Source: Nevskiaceae bacterium
GTDB taxonomy: Bacteria; Pseudomonadota; Gammaproteobacteria; Nevskiales; Nevskiaceae
Assembly (NCBI GenBank): GCA_021731445.1
Contig: JAKFXK010000081.1
Span: 1-45,377, forward strand
Reading direction: 5' to 3'
DNA length: 45,377 nt
Shown here: positions 8,146-16,830 of the stretch, in pieces
Layout: each line of letters begins with the position of its first letter
Position numbering within the stretch: the stretch's first letter is position 1
Notes under the pieces: generated by a model
What the model was told of the DNA's origin: nothing
Seen by the model: the letters and a program-made list of their open reading frames with translations, nothing else
The model's database searches: none
Position numbers and translations under genes: made by a program

Positions 8146-9549
8146 ATGTCAGACGGCAGCACTGGGTTCTCACTGTTTTCAGGAGTCAGCCGCATCCCGC
8201 ACGGTGTCTGCCTGACCTGGGATCCGGTGCTGGTGTGGACGCTCGCCGCCTCCCACCTGCTGGTCGGGCTTTCCTACCTCGCCATTCCGCTGGCCTTGCT
8301 GGTGTTCATGCGCCGCCAGCGCGGCCTGCGCTTCAACTGGATGTTCGGCCTGTTCGGGGCCTTCATCTTCGCCTGCGGAGCGACCCACTTCATCAGCCTG
8401 ATGAACATCTGGAAACCTGATTACGCGCTGGAGGCTGTGGTGATGGCCATCACCGCCATCGTTTCGGTAGCAACGGCGGCATCGCTCATACCGCTCATCC
8501 CCGTCGCCTCCAATTTTCTCAACGACAAGGCGCGCACCGAGCAGCAGTTGCAGCAGATGAATCTCGATTTGCAGGATCAGATGGAGCGCTTCTTCGACCT
8601 CGCCATCGCGCAGCGCAAGAGCCAGGCCGAGCTGCAGACGGTGCTGGACGCCTCGCCGCTAGGCAAGTTCCGCACGGACTCGGGCGGCAGCATCACCTAC
8701 ATCAACCGCAGCTTCGAGCAGCTCTGCGGCTGGCCCGCCGAGAGCGTGATGGGTGCGGCTTGGACAGCGATCATCCACCCCGAGGACTTGCCAAAGTTTA
8801 CGCGGGACTGGATGGCCGCAGTGACAGGGCAGAGCCAATTCAGCAGCCGACATCGCCAGCGCAGGCCAGATGGCAGCGTGCTGTGGGTGTCGATGCGGGC
8901 TGCGCCGGTGCAGTTCGACGATACCGTCGCCGGCTACGTCGGCTCGCTGGACGATGTGACTGCGCTGCACGATGCCGAGATCGCCCGCAAGGCGGAGGAG
9001 GAGCGCCTGCGTGCGCTCACGCTTACCGACAGCCTCACCGGGCTGGGCAACCGCGAGGGCTTTGGCCAAGCCCTAAAATCCGCGCTGGATCGGCGCTCGC
9101 GCACGGTCAGCCCCGGCGGCCTCGCCGTTCTGTTCGCCGATATCGACGGCCTCAAGGTCATCAACGACACCTATGGCCATACGACCGGCGATGCACTGAT
9201 CCAGGGCTTTTCGCAGAGGCTCAAGGAGAGCCTGCGCGTCACCGATTATTGCGCGCGGCTGGGTGGCGACGAGTTCACCGTGGTGATGGAAAGCCTGCGC
9301 GACCTGAGCGATGTGGGAGCCATCTGTGACAAGCTGTTGCAGACGATGCAGGTGCCGCTCGTGGTCGATGGCCGACCCTTGCCGCTCACCGCCAGCTTCG
9401 GTGTGGCCTGCCACCTGCGCGCCACCGCCATCGATCCGGAGACCCTGGTCAAGCGGGCCGATGCGATGCTCTACGCTGCCAAGGTCGAGGGCCGTAACAC
9501 CTATCGCATCCACCCGGTCGAGGACGAAGAGTTGGGGGGTGGCGGCTGA
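8146..9549 (+). CDS. Diguanylate cyclase with ETR1-like (ethylene-sensor-type) membrane domain and PAS domain
   Basis: 467 residues; AGGGAGG lies 7 bases before the ATG. Residues about 28-125 hold three membrane helices that match the plant ETR1 ethylene-binding domain: LSYLAIPLAL (residues 42-51) and FACGATHF (75-82), with the copper-ligand pair Cys77 and His81 in CGATH. The residue aligned with ETR1 Asp25, needed for ethylene binding, is His37. A PAS domain spans about 165-275 and a GGDEF domain 290-455, with intact GGDEF at 373-377 and an RVTD inhibitory site five residues before it. It should make cyclic-di-GMP in response to a membrane or copper-bound ligand; the ligand is unknown. Convergent with cca, only 4 bases apart. 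Confidence 0.9.
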   Translation: MSDGSTGFSLFSGVSRIPHGVCLTWDPVLVWTLAASHLLVGLSYLAIPLALLVFMRRQRGLRFNWMFGLFGAFIFACGATHFISLMNIWKPDYALEAVVMAITAIVSVATAASLIPLIPVASNFLNDKARTEQQLQQMNLDLQDQMERFFDLAIAQRKSQAELQTVLDASPLGKFRTDSGGSITYINRSFEQLCGWPAESVMGAAWTAIIHPEDLPKFTRDWMAAVTGQSQFSSRHRQRRPDGSVLWVSMRAAPVQFDDTVAGYVGSLDDVTALHDAEIARKAEEERLRALTLTDSLTGLGNREGFGQALKSALDRRSRTVSPGGLAVLFADIDGLKVINDTYGHTTGDALIQGFSQRLKESLRVTDYCARLGGDEFTVVMESLRDLSDVGAICDKLLQTMQVPLVVDGRPLPLTASFGVACHLRATAIDPETLVKRADAMLYAAKVEGRNTYRIHPVEDEELGGGG

Positions 9550-9553
9550 ACGA

Positions 9554-10789
9554 TCAATTCGGTACCGGCCGCCCTCGCTTGAACGCATCGAGTACTGCAA
9601 CACGGCGTTTCTTCAGCTCCGCACTCACCGCCGCACCGGTAAAGCCTTCGGCGATGACTTCTTTCACCGGCACCGCAGCAGCCAGCTTCTGCGCCGCCTT
9701 GAGGTAGTCCACCTGCGGGTATTCGCACGTCTCGAAATGCTGTCGCCCGCGCGCATCACACAGGCTCGCTTCGCAGACGCGATCCAGGCGATCGGGCTTG
9801 CGAAAGGCATCGAGCCGTTCGAGCAGTTCCAGCAGGGTGGCGGGGCGCAGCTCGCGGACGATGTGGATCAGCAGGTGCTCGCGTGTGTGATGCAGTGCGA
9901 TTTCGCGGCAGTCGTTGGGGATCTTCAACCGCGTGCAGACGCGCTCTACCAGCGGCACGCCGCGTGCATCGTGCATCTTGTGGCTGGGCCATTCCATCAT
10001 CGGAGTCGCCGCCTTGCCGAGATCGTGCAGCAGGGCGGCGCAGCGCACTTCGAGCGGAAAGTGTTCACGGGCGCCGACATCAACGCACATGAGGGTGTGC
10101 ACTAGGCTATCGACCTCCGGGTGATAGTCGGCGCGCTGCGGCACGCCGTCGAGCGCGGCGAGTTCGGGGACGATGCGCGCCAGTGCGCCGCAGGCGTGCA
10201 ACACCTTGAAGAACACGCTCGGCGTGTCGTGCATCAAGGCCCGCGCCATCTCCTGCCAGATGCGCTCCGGCACCAGCGCATCGACTTCACCGGCCTCGAC
10301 CAGCTGGCGGCACAGCGCCATGGTTTCGGGCGCGACGGTGAAGCCCAAGGGGGCGAAGCGTGCGGCGAAGCGCGCGAGGCGCAGCACGCGCACCGGGTCT
10401 TCGGCAAAGCTGGGCGAGACATGCCGCAGCAGGCGCGCAGCCAAGTCGCGCTGGCCGCCGTGCGGGTCGATCAGCTTGCCGTTTTCATCCTGCGCGATGG
10501 CATTGATGGTGAGATCGCGGCGCAGCAAATCATCTTCAAGTGTCACCTCAGGGCCGGTGTGAAACGTGAAGCCGTGGTAACCACGCCCACTCTTGCGCTC
10601 AGTGCGGGCGAGGGCGTGCTCCTCTTTGGTTTTAGGGTGCAGGAACACCGGAAAATCCTTGCCCACCGGCAAAAAGCCTGCCGCCACCATGTCTTCAGGC
10701 GATGCGCCGGTCACGACCCAGTCGCGCTCGCGCACGTCGAGACCCAGCAATGCATCTCTTACTGCGCCCCCTACCAGATAGATTTTCAT
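9554..10789 (-). CDS. cca: CCA-adding multifunctional tRNA nucleotidyltransferase
   Basis: 411 residues from the ATG at 10789 (AGGG six bases upstream), matching the 412-residue Escherichia coli enzyme. The start MKIYLVGGAVRDALLG carries the GG-x-VRD nucleotidyltransferase motif and RERDW the metal-binding acidic pair. DFPVFLHP, ALARTERKSG and DDLLRRDLTINA follow as in bacterial class II Cca. An HD phosphohydrolase domain is present (LLHDLGKA, about residue 255), so this is the longer bifunctional form. It repairs or adds the 3' CCA end of tRNA. A 144-base gap with two hairpins separates it from slt upstream. Confidence 0.96.
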   Translation of the reverse strand: MKIYLVGGAVRDALLGLDVRERDWVVTGASPEDMVAAGFLPVGKDFPVFLHPKTKEEHALARTERKSGRGYHGFTFHTGPEVTLEDDLLRRDLTINAIAQDENGKLIDPHGGQRDLAARLLRHVSPSFAEDPVRVLRLARFAARFAPLGFTVAPETMALCRQLVEAGEVDALVPERIWQEMARALMHDTPSVFFKVLHACGALARIVPELAALDGVPQRADYHPEVDSLVHTLMCVDVGAREHFPLEVRCAALLHDLGKAATPMMEWPSHKMHDARGVPLVERVCTRLKIPNDCREIALHHTREHLLIHIVRELRPATLLELLERLDAFRKPDRLDRVCEASLCDARGRQHFETCEYPQVDYLKAAQKLAAAVPVKEVIAEGFTGAAVSAELKKRRVAVLDAFKRGRPVPN

Positions 10790-10830
10790 AGGCATCCCTG
10801 CCGAGGTCGCAGCTGTTTGAAATACCACCA

Positions 10831-10852
10831 GCCCGGCCATCCCTGGCCGGGC
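10831..10852. repeat. Intergenic hairpin 1 between slt and cca
   Basis: GCCCGGCCA pairs with TGGCCGGGC (9 bp) around TCCC. It is followed 12 bases later by a second hairpin, an arrangement like that at 1235-1290. Confidence 0.6.
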
Positions 10853-10864
10853 GCGCAGCGGGGT

Positions 10865-10886
10865 GGAGTGCCATTCAAGGCACTCC
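10865..10886. repeat. Intergenic hairpin 2 between slt and cca
   Basis: GGAGTGCC pairs with GGCACTCC (8 bp) around ATTCAA. It lies between the slt stop and the cca start and may end or attenuate slt transcription. Confidence 0.55.
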
Positions 10887-10933
10887 CCCTTGTTCCGCTG
10901 CGCCCGCCCACGAGATGGATTTTCATCATCACT

Positions 10934-12877
10934 TCAAGGCGTGGCAGGTGCGGGTTCGACAGGCGGCAGCCAGTTACCGGCGCGCACCGGCTTGCCGGTT
11001 TCCAGCCACTGATAGACGCCGACATGAAAGAGGATGCGCTGCACATAGGTGCGCGTTTCGTTGTAGGGGATGTTCTCGATCCAGACATCGGCATCCATCG
11101 TCTGCGGCGGACGCCAGCGCGTGGCCGCGCCGAAGCCGGCGTTGTAGGCGGCGAGCGCCATCTGCCAGCGGCCATCGGACTTGTCGAGCACTTCGCGCAG
11201 GTGCAGCGCGCCCAGCGGCACGTTGAGGGCAGGGTCTTTCAGCCCCTCGGCTCCCGGTGCAGGCTGGCCTGCGGCCTTCGCAGTCATGGCAGCGGTAGAG
11301 GGCAGCATCTGCAACAGACCGACCGCACCGGCGCTGGACACCGCATCCGGCTTGAAGGCGCTCTCCTTGCGCATCACGCTGTAAACCCAGGCAGGCGCGA
11401 TGCCGGCCTCGGCGGCGGACTTGCGCACCAGTTCGGGGTAGGGGCGCGGGAACAGCGCATCGAGGTCACGGAAGATGCCGAGTTTGGTGGCAGTGACGAT
11501 GGCCTGTTCCGCCCAGCCCATGGCCGCCGCCTCGCGCACCAGTGCAGGCCGTGCGGCGGCGGGCACGCTTTCGAGCGCATCGGCCCACTCCAGCGAGGCA
11601 ATGGGCTTGATGCCGGCGAGCCAGGCCTCGCGGGCGCGCACGAAGGCGGGCGTGGCTTCGAGTGCGGCGCGCTGTTCCACCGTCACCGGATTCGGTTCGT
11701 TGATCGGCGTCCAGCCCTTGCCCGCGCGCCAGGCCGCGAGCAGGCCGTAGCTGTCGTTCTCTGCGGCCAGCGTGCTGAGGCGCTGCAAGGCTTCGCCCCT
11801 CTGCCCCAGCGCATCGAGCGTGCGCGCGTTCCAGTAGCGCCAGCGCGGCTGGCTGGCCATTGCCTCCGGCAGCTGCGTCAGCCAGTTGAACGCCTGGTTC
11901 CAGTCGCCCGCCCAGAGTGCGGCGCGCACACGCCACTCGTGATCGCGCTCGGCCAGCAGGCGGTCTGGCACCTGCCGGTAGAGTGCGATGGTTTCTGGCC
12001 GACGGCTCAGCGCCATGCCCATCGCGGTGTCGCGCTGCAGCGCCTGTTTCTGCGCGACCGAAAGTTTTTGGGTGGCGGCGACGGCATCGAGCAGGTCAGC
12101 CGCCTCGCCGGGCGACTTGCGCGCCCAGCGTGCCCAGCTATCGGTGAAACCTTCGCTATCCAGCAACTGCGGTGCGCCCCTGGCGAGGCTGGCGAACTCG
12201 CCAGCGGGCCGGGCGAGCTGGCGCACCCAGGCCTCATAACGCCGCTGGCGTTGCTCTGCCAGCTGCGGCAGCAGCGAGCTGGCGCGGGTGCTGTCGCCCT
12301 GCAAGAGGCGCGCGCGCACGCGGCGTTCGACCAGCGCGGGCGTGTACTGCGGCTGGGTTTTCAGCCAGGCGAAGCTGGCGGCGCAGGCCTCCGGCAGCTG
12401 GGCTTCGTCGAGCCATCGGTCGGCGATCTCCGGCGCCAGCGTGGCGGTGTCGCCGGCCGCGAGACGGGCGTCGAATCGCTGGCAGCGCAGAAGGTCGTTG
12501 GCCACCACCTCGCGCCAGTCGGCGAGAAAGGCCGCGTGGTCTGCGCTGGCGGCGTGCGCCGCCAGCAGGGCGCGACGCAGGTCGCGGACATGGACGACGT
12601 CGCCGGCCTCGACCAGATAGGCCCGCGCCGCCATGACGCCCTGGGGGTCGACGCCCGCGCCGGTATCGGCAAGCGCCATGCGCAGGCGCGTGGCCACCAG
12701 CCAGGGATAGAGCGGATAGTTGCGCAGCGCTTCGCTGTCAGTCGTCGCATCGGCCGTCGGTGCGGCCCAGAGGGCTGCGAACTCTGCACGCACCTGCTCG
12801 CTGGTCTGCGCCAGCACAGCCCCATTCGGCAGGGCAAGCAAGGCTAGAACAGCAAGACACCGCAGCAGATGGGACAT
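10934..12877 (-). CDS. slt: Soluble lytic murein transglycosylase (Slt70 type)
   Basis: 647 residues from the ATG at 12877, chosen because it begins a clean signal peptide (MSHLLRCLAVLALLALPNG, cleavage after VLA); an ATG eight codons upstream is possible. The long middle is an alpha-superhelical ring (repeated Ala/Leu/Trp-rich helices). The C-terminal lysozyme-like SLT domain has the catalytic Glu near residue 505 in VMRKESAF, then GAVGLLQMLPSTA and the AYNAG motif. Slt cleaves the MurNAc-GlcNAc bond to give 1,6-anhydro products in the periplasm. Located upstream of cca on the same strand and divergent from the TauE gene. Confidence 0.95.
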   Translation of the reverse strand: MSHLLRCLAVLALLALPNGAVLAQTSEQVRAEFAALWAAPTADATTDSEALRNYPLYPWLVATRLRMALADTGAGVDPQGVMAARAYLVEAGDVVHVRDLRRALLAAHAASADHAAFLADWREVVANDLLRCQRFDARLAAGDTATLAPEIADRWLDEAQLPEACAASFAWLKTQPQYTPALVERRVRARLLQGDSTRASSLLPQLAEQRQRRYEAWVRQLARPAGEFASLARGAPQLLDSEGFTDSWARWARKSPGEAADLLDAVAATQKLSVAQKQALQRDTAMGMALSRRPETIALYRQVPDRLLAERDHEWRVRAALWAGDWNQAFNWLTQLPEAMASQPRWRYWNARTLDALGQRGEALQRLSTLAAENDSYGLLAAWRAGKGWTPINEPNPVTVEQRAALEATPAFVRAREAWLAGIKPIASLEWADALESVPAAARPALVREAAAMGWAEQAIVTATKLGIFRDLDALFPRPYPELVRKSAAEAGIAPAWVYSVMRKESAFKPDAVSSAGAVGLLQMLPSTAAMTAKAAGQPAPGAEGLKDPALNVPLGALHLREVLDKSDGRWQMALAAYNAGFGAATRWRPPQTMDADVWIENIPYNETRTYVQRILFHVGVYQWLETGKPVRAGNWLPPVEPAPATP

Positions 12878-12936
12878 GGAGGCACTCAATTCACTTAGCA
12901 TTCGCGCTCACTCGATTTTAAGTTGCAGCGCCCCGC

Positions 12937-13752
12937 ATGCTGGATGCACTGATGCTGCAATCGTTTGCCATCTTCGCACTCACGGGTGTGGCGGCGGGGC
13001 TGCTGGCGGGACTGTTCGGTGTCGGCGGCGGGCTGATCATGGTGCCCGCGCTCGCCTTCGTATTGCCACGCCAGGGCGTGCCGGCCGAGCTGGTCATGCA
13101 GGTTGCGATCGGCACCTCGCTGGCGGTGATCGGCATCATCTCGCTGTCCTCCACGCGCGCGCACCAGGCACGCGGCGGAGTGCGCTGGGATGTGCTGAAG
13201 CCCTTTGCCCCCGGCCTTGCGCTGGGCGCCTTGGCGGGTGCCTTCGTCGCCCACGGACTGAAGGGGCGGACGCTGGAAGTGATCATCGGTAGCGGGGCCT
13301 TGCTGGTCGCACTGCAAATGCTGCGGGGCAACCCCAAAGGCCACAGTGATGCCATGGCCGCCGCACCGCCCGCAATGGAACTCCTGGGCGTGGGAGGAAT
13401 CATTGGTCTTTTGTCGGCCTTGGTGGGCATTGGTGGTGGCTCGCTGTCGGTGCCTTATCTTGCCGCGCGGCGGCTGCCGATGGTGCAGGCCGTAGGCTCG
13501 GCAGCGGCGGGAGGCATCCCCATCGCTTGGGGTGGCGCGCTGGGTTTTGCGCTCACCGGCAGCGCGGTGCCGGAACTGCCTGGCCTGCATCTGGGCTACA
13601 TCAATCTTGCAGCGTTTGCTGGACTGGCCGTGTTCAGCATGCTGACCGCTCCCCTCGGGGCGCGACTGGCGCATCGCCTGCCCGCACAGCATCTCAGGCG
13701 GGGGTTCGCCCTGTTGCTGGCCACTGTCGGGATGGTGATGCTGCTGCGCTAA
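12937..13752 (+). CDS. TauE/SafE-family sulfite/organosulfonate exporter
   Basis: A 271-residue membrane protein with about eight helices and the two-fold internal repeat of this family: GLFGVGGGLIMVP near residues 20-32 and LVGIGGGSLSVP near 163-174. TauE/SafE proteins export small anions such as sulfite, sulfoacetate or sulfonates. Divergent from slt and convergent with a small membrane protein gene; ATP sulfurylase (sat) lies just beyond, so a sulfur-related role is plausible, but the family is broad and the substrate cannot be read from sequence. An alternative start is the ATG at codon 6. Confidence 0.88.
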   Translation: MLDALMLQSFAIFALTGVAAGLLAGLFGVGGGLIMVPALAFVLPRQGVPAELVMQVAIGTSLAVIGIISLSSTRAHQARGGVRWDVLKPFAPGLALGALAGAFVAHGLKGRTLEVIIGSGALLVALQMLRGNPKGHSDAMAAAPPAMELLGVGGIIGLLSALVGIGGGSLSVPYLAARRLPMVQAVGSAAAGGIPIAWGGALGFALTGSAVPELPGLHLGYINLAAFAGLAVFSMLTAPLGARLAHRLPAQHLRRGFALLLATVGMVMLLR

Positions 13753-13760
13753 AAGTCTTT

Positions 13761-13782
13761 AGATATGCGTCAGATATGCGTC
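13761..13782. repeat. Two tandem copies of an 11-base repeat
   Basis: AGATATGCGTC occurs twice without a gap at 13761-13771 and 13772-13782, covering the stop codon of the small membrane protein gene. Probably a local duplication. Confidence 0.5.
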
Positions 13783-14099
13783 TGTTCGAGACGGATCAGA
13801 CGCATGCGGCGCGCCAGCATGGCGATGCCGACCAGGATCATCCAGGCACCCACCAAACCCATTGCCATGATCACCATATCGGAGCCGTAGATCGCCTCCT
13901 GCGGGGCATCCGAAGAAGGCACGCGGAGCGAAGGCTGCGTCGTCATCGCCACCATCTCGTTGGCTGCCGGCTGCTCGACCAGCGCGGCGCTGCTGAGCGC
14001 CGATACCCGTATCACCGGGGTCTGGGCCTGCAAGCGGGCACCGGGACGGGCAAAACCTTCGCCAGATGGCGACCAGTTGGCTTGGGCGGTGTGCAGCAT
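13770..14099 (-). CDS. Small single-pass membrane protein, unknown function
   Basis: 109 residues from the ATG at 14099, which has AAGGAG six bases before it (14106-14111), a much better start than further upstream. The first 70 residues are polar (MLHTAQANWSPSGEGF) and the rest is one membrane helix (MVIMAMGLVGAWMILVGIAM) followed by a basic tail, ARRMRLIRLEQ. I do not recognise a family. It lies between the TauE-type exporter (convergent) and sat (divergent, 167 bases away). Its stop codon falls inside an 11-base tandem repeat. Confidence 0.72.
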   Translation of the reverse strand: MLHTAQANWSPSGEGFARPGARLQAQTPVIRVSALSSAALVEQPAANEMVAMTTQPSLRVPSSDAPQEAIYGSDMVIMAMGLVGAWMILVGIAMLARRMRLIRLEQTHI

Positions 14100-14105
14100 G
14101 GCGAA

Positions 14106-14111
14106 CTCCTT
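14106..14111 (-). promoter_or_regulatory. Ribosome binding site deciding the start of the small membrane protein
   Basis: AAGGAG on the minus strand, six bases before the ATG at 14099. It supports the 109-residue form over longer frames that extend toward sat. Confidence 0.7.
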
Positions 14112-14266
14112 GAGCGGTGATGGACATTGTTGATGGCCTTGAGTCTGGATGGCCCATCTGAAGTCACCATGAATCACCGACCGACGGCAGGAAAAGCTTT
14201 CGCAAAGCGATTTCGAGGGCACGAGACGCTAAGATTGCGCCCCCTTCGAAACCCTCAACGACACCC

Positions 14267-15496
14267 ATGTCCAGCCTCGTCCGCCCCCACGGTGGTGGCC
14301 CGCTCAAACCCCTGCTGCTCACGGGTGCCGTACTCGCTGCCGAACAGGCGCACGCGGCCACGCTGCCACGCGTTGCCATCAGCTCGCGCGAGGCGGGCGA
14401 CCTCATCATGCTCGGCATCGGCGGCTTCACGCCGCTGGCAGGTTTCATGGGCCGTGCCAACTGGCAGGGCGTCTGCGACGCCATGCATTTGGCCGAGGGC
14501 CCCAACAAAGGACTTTTCTGGCCGATCCCGGTCACGCTCTCCACCGACGAGGCAACGGCAGCAAGCATCGCCCTCGGCAGCGAGGTAGCGCTGTTCGACG
14601 CCGAGCGCGGCGAAGTGCTGGCGACGATGACCGTCACCGAGAAATACGGCATCGACAAGGCGCACGAATGCCAGACCGTGTTCAAGACCACCGACGCCTC
14701 GCATCCCGGCGTGAAGATGGTGATGGAGCAGGGTGCAGTGAACCTTGCAGGCCCGGTGAAAGTGCTTAGCGACGGAGGCTTTCCCGCCGAGTATGGTGAT
14801 CTGTACCACACGCCGCTTCAGAGCCGCGCGCTGTTCGAAAGTAAGGGCTGGAAGACAGTCGCCGCCTTCCAGACCCGCAACCCCATGCACCGCTCGCACG
14901 AGCATCTGGTGAAGATCGCCATCGAGACGATGGATGGCGTGCTCATCCACTCGCTGCTCGGCAACTTGAAGCCCGGCGACATCCCGGCCGACGTGCGCAG
15001 CAAGGCCATCAGTGCGCTGATCGACCAGTATTTCGTGAAGGACACCGTGGTGCAGTCCGGCTATCCGCTGGACATGCGCTATGCCGGCCCCCGTGAGGCG
15101 CTGCTGCACGCGCTGTTCCGGCAGAACTACGGCTGCTCGCACCTGATCGTCGGCCGCGACCATGCGGGCGTGGGTGATTTCTACGGGCCGTTCGATGCGC
15201 AGAAGATCTTCGACGAGATTCCGGCAGGCGCGCTGGAGACCAAGCCGCTGAAGATCGACTGGACGTTCTGGAGCTATCGCACCGGCGGCATGGCCTCGGC
15301 GCGCACCTGTCCGGGCGAGGCCAAGGATCACCTGCTGATCTCCGGCACCAAGCTGCGCAAGATGCTGAGCGAAGGCGAGGAGGTGCCGGTGGAGTTCTCG
15401 CGTCCCGAGGTGCTGGCGATCCTGCGCCAGTACTACGCCGGGCTTGAAGAAGGCCAGAAGGTGAAAGTCGAACTCAAGGGCCACTCGGCCCGCTGA
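14267..15496 (+). CDS. sat: Sulfate adenylyltransferase (ATP sulfurylase, single-chain type)
   Basis: 409 residues with the nucleotide-binding motif QTRNPMH at residues 202-208 followed by RSHE, and GRDHAGVG at 296-303, both diagnostic of the homo-oligomeric Sat family, unlike the two-subunit CysDN. No APS-kinase domain follows, so it is Sat alone. The enzyme interconverts ATP plus sulfate with APS plus pyrophosphate: forward in assimilation, backward in sulfur oxidisers that make ATP from APS. No aprAB, cysC or cysH lies in the window, so direction cannot be decided. The neighbouring TauE-type exporter fits a sulfur theme. Shine-Dalgarno is weak. Confidence 0.95.
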   Translation: MSSLVRPHGGGPLKPLLLTGAVLAAEQAHAATLPRVAISSREAGDLIMLGIGGFTPLAGFMGRANWQGVCDAMHLAEGPNKGLFWPIPVTLSTDEATAASIALGSEVALFDAERGEVLATMTVTEKYGIDKAHECQTVFKTTDASHPGVKMVMEQGAVNLAGPVKVLSDGGFPAEYGDLYHTPLQSRALFESKGWKTVAAFQTRNPMHRSHEHLVKIAIETMDGVLIHSLLGNLKPGDIPADVRSKAISALIDQYFVKDTVVQSGYPLDMRYAGPREALLHALFRQNYGCSHLIVGRDHAGVGDFYGPFDAQKIFDEIPAGALETKPLKIDWTFWSYRTGGMASARTCPGEAKDHLLISGTKLRKMLSEGEEVPVEFSRPEVLAILRQYYAGLEEGQKVKVELKGHSAR

Positions 15497-15590
15497 GCAC
15501 GCCCGGCTAGACAAGACGAACTAGCTGCTGCGAGCGGCCCCGGTGACGGCTACACTCCCTGCGCTAACCCGCATCGCAAGGGATTCGACG

Positions 15591-16805
15591 ATGACGATCA
15601 CCAACCGCACACGCCTCGCCTTGGCTGCCAGCCTGCTCGCCACGGCTGCCCATGCCCAGACGGGCCCGGGCGGTGGCAGCTTCCCGCGCCTGAGCCAGGG
15701 CGAGATGCAGGCGCAGCGGACCGCGCAACTGGTGGCCGCCTCGCAGCAGCCCATCCCGGCACCCATCTATACCAGTGCTCTGCCGACCAGCCGCGCCACC
15801 GGACGCGACAGCTTCACCCGCACCATGCAGGACGACAGGCTGGTGATGCCACGCACTGAAACCGTGCCACCACCGCCACTGCCCGTGGCGTACAGAGACC
15901 CGGCCTACGCCCCTGCCGCTGCAGCATCGAGCGGCGTCATCCCCGCCATGCCCGATGCCCTGCCCGGCGAGTGTTTCGCGCTCGTCCGCCTGCCCGAGCG
16001 GTACCGCAGCTATCAGCAGGAGTACGAGTTGCGCGCGGCCAGCGAGCGCATCGAGACCACGCCGCCGCAGTACGAGACGGTGACCGAGCAATACATCGCG
16101 CATGAGGCCTACGAGCGGCTGGAAGTGCTGCCCGCCAGCTTTCGCATGGTGACCGAGCGCGTCGAGACGTCGGCACCCTCGGCGTACTACACCGCCACCG
16201 AGCCGGTCTACGAGACCGTCACCGAGCGCATTCTCGAACAGCCTGCACGCTCGGTGTGGAAGCCCGGCAAAGGCCCGATCCAACGCATCGACCATGCCAC
16301 TGGCGAAATCATGTGCCTGATCGAGGAGCCAGCCGTCTACAAAAACATCTCGCGCCGTGTGCTCAAGACCCCGGCGCAGACGGTGGAAGTGCCGGTGCCC
16401 GGCCAGTACTCGCAGGTCACCCGCCGCGTGCTCGAACGCCCGGCCGAAGTGCGCCGCGTAGTGGTGCCGCAGCAGCTTGCCACCCGCACTGTGCGCCGCC
16501 AGGTTGATCCGGGCAGCGTGCGCCGCATCGCCATCCCTGCCCAGCTGGGCACCACCACTGTGCGCGAGCTGGTGGAACCCGCGCGGCTGGAATGGCGCAG
16601 CGTGCTGTGCGAAACCAACATGACCACCGAGAATGTGCGCCGCGTCCAGAGCGCGCTGCTGCGAGAGGGCTACAACCCCGGCCCCGTCAACGGCCAGTTG
16701 GGGCCACAGACCATGAGCGCGCTCAACAGCTACCAGCGCGCGCGCAATCTGCCGGAAGACCAGTATCTCAACATGATGACGGTCAGGGCGCTGGGCGCGC
16801 TGTAA
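15591..16805 (+). CDS. Secreted repeat protein with C-terminal peptidoglycan-binding domain
   Basis: 404 residues from the ATG at 15591 (AAGGG upstream). A signal peptide (NRTRLALAASLLATAAHA) is followed by a Pro/Ala-rich region, then by a repeat array of units of 23 residues from about nt 16006 to 16620. Later units share the pattern [Y/L]-x3-T-[R/V]-R-x6-R-x6-P-x-Q, for example around RRVLERPAEVRRVVVP. The C-terminal 60 residues (TENVRRVQSALLREGYNP, then GQLGPQTMSALNSYQ) form a PG_binding_1 domain, placing it in the periplasm or on the wall. One 20-residue insertion with a Cys (GEIMCLIEEPA) breaks the array. Function unknown. It stands alone between sat and tesA. Confidence 0.85.
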   Translation: MTITNRTRLALAASLLATAAHAQTGPGGGSFPRLSQGEMQAQRTAQLVAASQQPIPAPIYTSALPTSRATGRDSFTRTMQDDRLVMPRTETVPPPPLPVAYRDPAYAPAAAASSGVIPAMPDALPGECFALVRLPERYRSYQQEYELRAASERIETTPPQYETVTEQYIAHEAYERLEVLPASFRMVTERVETSAPSAYYTATEPVYETVTERILEQPARSVWKPGKGPIQRIDHATGEIMCLIEEPAVYKNISRRVLKTPAQTVEVPVPGQYSQVTRRVLERPAEVRRVVVPQQLATRTVRRQVDPGSVRRIAIPAQLGTTTVRELVEPARLEWRSVLCETNMTTENVRRVQSALLREGYNPGPVNGQLGPQTMSALNSYQRARNLPEDQYLNMMTVRALGAL

Positions 16806-16830
16806 ACCACCCGCCGCGCGCGCAGCTTTG

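Noticed and set aside
10121-12847. A 908-codon open frame antisense to slt and cca
   Set aside because: It is the mirror of two well-supported genes; its translation is rich in Arg, Gly, His and Ala with no recognisable domain. High G+C makes such antisense frames common.
13759-14157. A different frame (132 codons) for the small gene beside sat
   Set aside because: The chosen frame has AAGGAG at the right distance and a clean membrane helix; the other is Arg/Gly rich and has neither.
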